In this document: piece by piece, positions 60,748-64,000 of the stretch
Layout: each line of letters starts with the position of its first letter
Numbering within the stretch: the stretch's first letter is position 1
Source: Bacteroides neonati
Lineage (GTDB): Bacteria > Bacteroidota > Bacteroidia > Bacteroidales > Bacteroidaceae
Assembly: GCF_000499785.1 (NCBI RefSeq)
Contig: NZ_HG726025.1
Coordinates: 207,586 to 271,585, forward strand
Direction of reading: 5' to 3'
DNA length: 64,000 bases
Program-made: the position numbers and the translations under genes
Notes under the pieces: generated by a model
What the model was told of the DNA's origin: nothing
What the model saw: the letters and a program-made list of their open reading frames with translations, nothing else
Databases searched by the model: none

Positions 60748-61845
60748 TTATTCTTTGATACCGAACTGATAAATGGTTACCTGTTGGTATTCGTCTCCCG
60801 GAAGGAGTGTTGCCGAAGGGAAATGCGCTTTGTTGGGTGTGTCGGGGAAGCATTGTGCTTCGAAGCAAAGTGCACTGCGGGCAGGGAATGTAGTACCGTG
60901 TGCGCCTTGGAAACCACCTAACCAGTTGCCGGTGTATAGTTGTACGCCTGCTTCGGTAGTGTACACTTCCATGGTGCGTCCGCTTTTAGGATCGGTGCAG
61001 GTAGCAGCCAGATCCAATGCTCCCATCTCTGTTTTCTTCAGAACGTAGCAATGGTCGTATCCGGCACCAAAAACCAATTGTTCGAACGGCTCATCAATGC
61101 GTTCGCCAATAGCATGTGGCGTACGGAAATCCATCGGAGTACCGTCTACCTTGGCTATTTCGCCTGTAGGAATAGATACGTTATCCATGGGTGTATAAAA
61201 GTCTGCTTGTATCGTAACGATGTGATCGTTGATCGTAGGAGTGGGGTTGGCAACGCCTGCCAGATTGAAGAAAGCATGGTTTGTCAGATTGACAATGGTC
61301 TCTCTGTCGGTCGATGCGCGGTATTCAATGACCAATGCATTCTCTTCCTCTTCGAGACGGTAGGTCATCTCTACGTCTAAGTTTCCCGGAAAGCCTTCTT
61401 CGCCGTCGGCCGATACGTAGTGAAACTGTACGGTAGTGTCGTCTATCTGTGTGGCATCCCATACACGGGCATGAAAGCCGGTGGGACCTCCGTGCAAGGA
61501 GTTGGGGCCATTATTGATTGTTAATTGATGCTCTTGGCCATAAAGGGTGAATTTTCCTTTGGCAATGCGGTTGCCGTAACGTCCGATGATGGTATTGAGA
61601 AAAGGCTCCGGGCTGTTAACTACTTCTTTGATGCTACCATGTCCGAGAACAACGTTAGCGTACTTTCCGTCTTTGTCCGGAACCATGATCGATAGAATGG
61701 CGCAACCGTAGTTTGTAACGGCAACTTCCATTCCTTTCTGGTTTTTAAGGATATACAAATCTGTTTTCTTATTGTTTATATCCATTTGAAAATCTTTTCG
61801 ATCTAACCCCGAAAGATTTCCTTCAATAGGGAATGTGTTATTCAT
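60748..61845 (-). CDS. galM: Aldose 1-epimerase (mutarotase)
   Basis: Starting at 61845 (MNNTFPIEG), the enzyme has 365 aa. NLTNHAFFNLAG supplies the catalytic His region, YDHCYVL a second His, and ALCFEAQCFPDTPN the catalytic Glu. It speeds interchange of alpha- and beta-galactose before galK. The earlier in-frame start adds 18 residues of translated leader and is rejected. It is the first gene of the galactose cluster. Confidence 0.94.
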   Translation of the reverse strand: MNNTFPIEGNLSGLDRKDFQMDINNKKTDLYILKNQKGMEVAVTNYGCAILSIMVPDKDGKYANVVLGHGSIKEVVNSPEPFLNTIIGRYGNRIAKGKFTLYGQEHQLTINNGPNSLHGGPTGFHARVWDATQIDDTTVQFHYVSADGEEGFPGNLDVEMTYRLEEEENALVIEYRASTDRETIVNLTNHAFFNLAGVANPTPTINDHIVTIQADFYTPMDNVSIPTGEIAKVDGTPMDFRTPHAIGERIDEPFEQLVFGAGYDHCYVLKKTEMGALDLAATCTDPKSGRTMEVYTTEAGVQLYTGNWLGGFQGAHGTTFPARSALCFEAQCFPDTPNKAHFPSATLLPGDEYQQVTIYQFGIKE

Positions 61846-62104
61846 GTTTGATATTATTAAAATTCTTGCAAATAAAGGAAAATTCTTCCGTTCCCCCAAT
61901 TATTCATGGTAAATATAATTGTGTATTTAGGAAAGTTTAGTGTTTCAGTTGACCTCTACCCATGGCTGAATTGAAGAAAATTGGCCGGCGATTTTAATAT
62001 AAAACGAGTTATTCTGGGTATTATTTGATATTTTTTGTAAGTTTGTCCCCGAGATTGTTAAATACGAAGATTTTTGAATCTAAATTTATAATAGAAAAAC
62101 AAAA

Positions 62105-63076
62105 ATGTATCCTTTAAAATTCGAACCTATCTTGAAGCAGACGCTTTGGGGAGGCGACAAAATTGTTCCGTTTAAGCATCTGAATGATCGTACAACGGGT
62201 GTAGGTGAAAGTTGGGAGTTATCCGGTGTAGAAGATAACGAGTCTGTAGTGGCTAATGGTTCCGATAAGGGATTGACACTCACTGAAGTGGTGAAAAAAT
62301 ACCGGGAAGAGTTAGTAGGCGAAGAGAATTATGCTCGCTTTGGAAATAAGTTTCCTCTGCTGATTAAATTTATTGATGCCAAACAGGACTTATCGATTCA
62401 GGTACATCCCGGTGATGAATTGGCAAAGAAGCGTCATAACTCGATGGGTAAAACCGAAATGTGGTATGTGGTGGATGCCGATAAAGGTGCCAAGCTGCGT
62501 TCCGGGTTTTCGGAGCAAATAACACCTAAAGAGTATAAAGAACGGGTATATAATAATACAATTACCGATGTATTGCAAGAGTATGAGATACATCCGGGTG
62601 ATGTATTCTTTCTGCCTGCAGGTCGTATCCATAGTATTGGTGCAGGTGCTTTCATTGCCGAAATTCAGCAAACCTCGGATGTAACTTATCGTATTTATGA
62701 TTTTAATCGTAAAGACGATCAAGGTAAAACCCGCGAATTGCATACGGATTTGGCACGCGAAGCTATCAATTACGAGGTGCTGGATGATTACCGCACGAAG
62801 TATGAAGCGGTACAGGACGAACCGGTAGAACTAGTAGCTTGTCCTTACTTTACCACCTCTATTTATGATATGACCGAAGAAATATCATGCGATTATTCCG
62901 AGCTTGATTCATTTGTTATCCTGATCTGTATAGAAGGCTCTTGTAAGCTGACAGACAATGAAGGGAATGAAATTCAGTTATCGGCAGGCGAAACGGTGCT
63001 GCTTCCTGCTACCACGCAGGATGTAACGCTGTCCCCCGAAAGTGCAGGTGTGAAAATACTGGAAACTTACGTGTAA
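62105..63076 (+). CDS. manA: Type I mannose-6-phosphate isomerase
   Basis: A 323-aa zinc enzyme, of the short B. subtilis-like length. Metal ligands are seen in LSIQVHPGDELA (Gln, His) and PAGRIHSIGAG (His). It interconverts mannose 6-phosphate and fructose 6-phosphate. TAAGTTTG at 62038-62045 is a -7 box. It is divergent from galM and ends at a long hairpin. Confidence 0.94.
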   Translation: MYPLKFEPILKQTLWGGDKIVPFKHLNDRTTGVGESWELSGVEDNESVVANGSDKGLTLTEVVKKYREELVGEENYARFGNKFPLLIKFIDAKQDLSIQVHPGDELAKKRHNSMGKTEMWYVVDADKGAKLRSGFSEQITPKEYKERVYNNTITDVLQEYEIHPGDVFFLPAGRIHSIGAGAFIAEIQQTSDVTYRIYDFNRKDDQGKTRELHTDLAREAINYEVLDDYRTKYEAVQDEPVELVACPYFTTSIYDMTEEISCDYSELDSFVILICIEGSCKLTDNEGNEIQLSAGETVLLPATTQDVTLSPESAGVKILETYV

Positions 63077-63083
63077 ATATATT

Positions 63084-63152
63084 GCGATAAAGACCTAAAA
63101 AAGCGGGGCTATGTAATCCATACATAGCCCCGCTTTTTTAGGTCTTTATCGC
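63084..63152. terminator. Bidirectional terminator with 32-bp perfect arms
   Basis: Arms 63084-63115 and 63121-63152 are perfectly complementary around a 5-base ATCCA loop. The central part AAAAAAGCGGGGCTATGTA gives a GC-rich stem with T-tracts on both strands. The right arm includes the last codons and stop of the minus-strand gene at 63146. Confidence 0.92.
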
Positions 63153-63400
63153 TTAATGAGCTTACGGAATTTTCTTATTATTTTTAGGCCTAGCATTACC
63201 CCGTCGAATATAGCCATTCCGGTACTGAAGGTTCTCATGATGGCATTGCCACCCGAAGCAACGGGCGCAAGCGGAGCAAGCAAGTCTCGGGCAGTATTTG
63301 TCATTTGCTGCTTCTGCTTTCGGATGTCACGCAGTACCTCCTCTTTGCGTAGAGCAATTTCTTCGAGCGTTATTTTAGATGATGTAGGTTGAGAATTCAT
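63146..63400 (-). CDS. Small conserved protein (84 aa), holin/YtxH cluster
   Basis: An 84-aa protein with a basic helical N-terminal half (EEIALRKEEVLRDIRKQKQQM) and a hydrophobic C-terminal segment (about 55-75). No named domain. It is 3 bp after the holin-family gene, so it belongs to the small-envelope-protein operon. Its last codons lie in the terminator stem. Confidence 0.7.
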   Translation of the reverse strand: MNSQPTSSKITLEEIALRKEEVLRDIRKQKQQMTNTARDLLAPLAPVASGGNAIMRTFSTGMAIFDGVMLGLKIIRKFRKLIKR

Positions 63401-63403
63401 GGC

Positions 63404-63766
63404 TTATTTCTTTTTGCTGTTTAGAAAAAGACCCGCAAGGAAGTTTACAATGGGGTTGATAATAAGCTGTCTGCGGAATAGATAAACAATTGCGATCAAT
63501 ACGATATTAATAGCTGCAATGATAGCAAAACTTACCATTAACCCTCCTACGATGGGTTCGAGAACGTAGGCGAAGGCAAGCAGTAAATAAAACAAAGTCA
63601 TCATGGTTAGCGAGATCAGTATTAAAACCATGAGTAGTGTAGAGATCAGTATCGTTAGCTTCTCCGTTAGCTCCAGCTTGGTGTATTCTTTTTGAAGCTC
63701 AAGATACTTCTTGAATTCCAGAAAAAGTTGCTGCAAGTTATTTATGCTTTTATCGTCTGCAAACAT
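63404..63766 (-). CDS. Phage-holin-family membrane protein
   Basis: A 120-aa protein with two adjacent membrane segments (about 45-70 and 78-100) after a charged helix (FLEFKKYLELQKEYTKLELTEKL). This is the Phage_holin_3_6 pattern, common on Bacteroidetes chromosomes next to YtxH proteins with no phage nearby. An envelope-stress or anchoring role is inferred. There is no evidence that it is a lysis protein. Confidence 0.82.
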   Translation of the reverse strand: MFADDKSINNLQQLFLEFKKYLELQKEYTKLELTEKLTILISTLLMVLILISLTMMTLFYLLLAFAYVLEPIVGGLMVSFAIIAAINIVLIAIVYLFRRQLIINPIVNFLAGLFLNSKKK

Positions 63767-63795
63767 GGTGACCTTGTTTTATTTTGTCTCTCAAT

Positions 63796-64000
63796 TTATC
63801 CCTGAGTTTCTCCTTTTATTTCGGCAGCAATGTCATCGACCAAGCTTTCCATCTCGTTACGATTCAATTTGATACCTTCTTGCGAAGAATTTCAGCAATT
63901 TTATGACGGGTGTCTTCTCCTTTTTCGGGAGCAAACAAAAGTCCAAGTGCTGCGCCTACGGCTGCACCACCTAGAAATGCGGCTAGTACATTAACTCCTT
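63796..64000 (-). pseudogene. YtxH-domain protein, truncated by window edge and frameshifted
   Basis: From the right edge inward it reads GVNVLAAFLGGAAVGAALGLLFAPEKGEDTRHKIAEILRKK, a glycine-rich membrane hairpin with the YtxH tail. It then hits a stop after VSN. Adding one base to the CC at 63875-63876 continues GIKLNRNEMESLVDDIAAEIKGETQG to TAA 63796-63798. It is a genuine break or a one-base sequence error. It is first in the operon with the holin-like and 84-aa genes. Confidence 0.7.

Noticed and set aside
63404..64000. Holin-family gene as a sign of a prophage
   Set aside because: No other phage gene is nearby. Holin/YtxH clusters are ordinary chromosomal genes in Bacteroidetes.
1..64000. 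CRISPR arrays, tRNA or rRNA genes
   Set aside because: No regularly spaced repeats, tRNA-like TTCGA arms outside genes or rRNA segments were seen by eye. A tRNAscan or Rfam run could still find something missed.

Overview
The window reads as chromosomal DNA of a gut-type Bacteroides species. The signs are a SusC/SusD pair with a FecR anti-sigma factor, several ECF sigma factors, a 'putative porin', a PPi-dependent phosphofructokinase, a 2-oxoacid:ferredoxin oxidoreductase operon, and repeated copies of the Bacteroides promoter pattern TTTG-N19-21-TAnnTTTG. Gene density is high and most genes lie on the minus strand. No rRNA, tRNA or CRISPR array was seen by eye.

Layout. 0-6.7 kb: a truncated membrane protein, a sodium/solute symporter with an overlapping 41-aa accessory peptide, tilS, a YgiQ-type radical SAM protein, and a three-gene cluster joined by ATGA overlaps that contains a TusA-like protein without its cysteine. 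6.7-16 kb: an exported amidase-like protein interrupted by a golvesin-type domain, a NagB-like/PIG-L fusion, an omega-amidase-like nitrilase, a small acyltransferase and a patatin/beta-barrel fusion. 16-24 kb: pfp, a GH25 lysozyme, prmA, a Trp/Gly/His- and Arg/Ser-rich exported protein with a FadL/OMPP1-like partner, and a guanine deaminase. 23.5-34 kb: a polysaccharide utilisation locus (PUL) with GH65, GH13, SusD, SusC and FecR. Its likely ECF sigma gene sits at the far end, convergent with GH65 and overlapping it by 56 bp. 34-38 kb: an ECF sigma/anti-sigma/DUF4252/outer-membrane-protein operon whose last gene is split by an intact IS1380-family element with a clear 5-bp target duplication.

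38-45.4 kb: a Gfo/Idh oxidoreductase, a family-3 solute-binding-like protein, a putative porin, and the ferredoxin-dependent oxidoreductase operon with an extra 56-aa membrane protein. 45.4-49.6 kb: an AT-rich, decaying island with a small ABC transporter, a fulvocin-C-related-type lipoprotein carrying a frameshift, a DUF1573 protein with a frameshifted signal peptide, and a transposase remnant. 49.7-55 kb: a lipoprotein, a DJ-1-type protein, a cupin facing an HxlR regulator, a beta-propeller lipoprotein, an AraC regulator, carbonic anhydrase and an ABM monooxygenase with an upstream promoter-terminator unit. 55.6-62 kb: rpiB-tkt and a galactose cluster (galK, sugar/H+ symporter, galM). 62-64 kb: manA, then small envelope genes (holin-like, YtxH).

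Working together, the PUL enzymes probably trim a short alpha-glucan or alpha-glucoside in the periplasm. The gal cluster and rpiB-tkt feed hexoses and pentoses into central metabolism, where pfp uses pyrophosphate. The most rewarding leads are the NagB-like domain that has lost its catalytic residues, a candidate DonS-like antisense RNA at susC, the promoter-terminator unit before the ABM gene, the IS1380 insertion that can be undone exactly on paper, the dispersed AAGAGTACGTACTCTT elements, and the AT-rich peptide/ABC island. Coordinates and motifs were read by eye. Family names rest on recognised motifs, not on searches.
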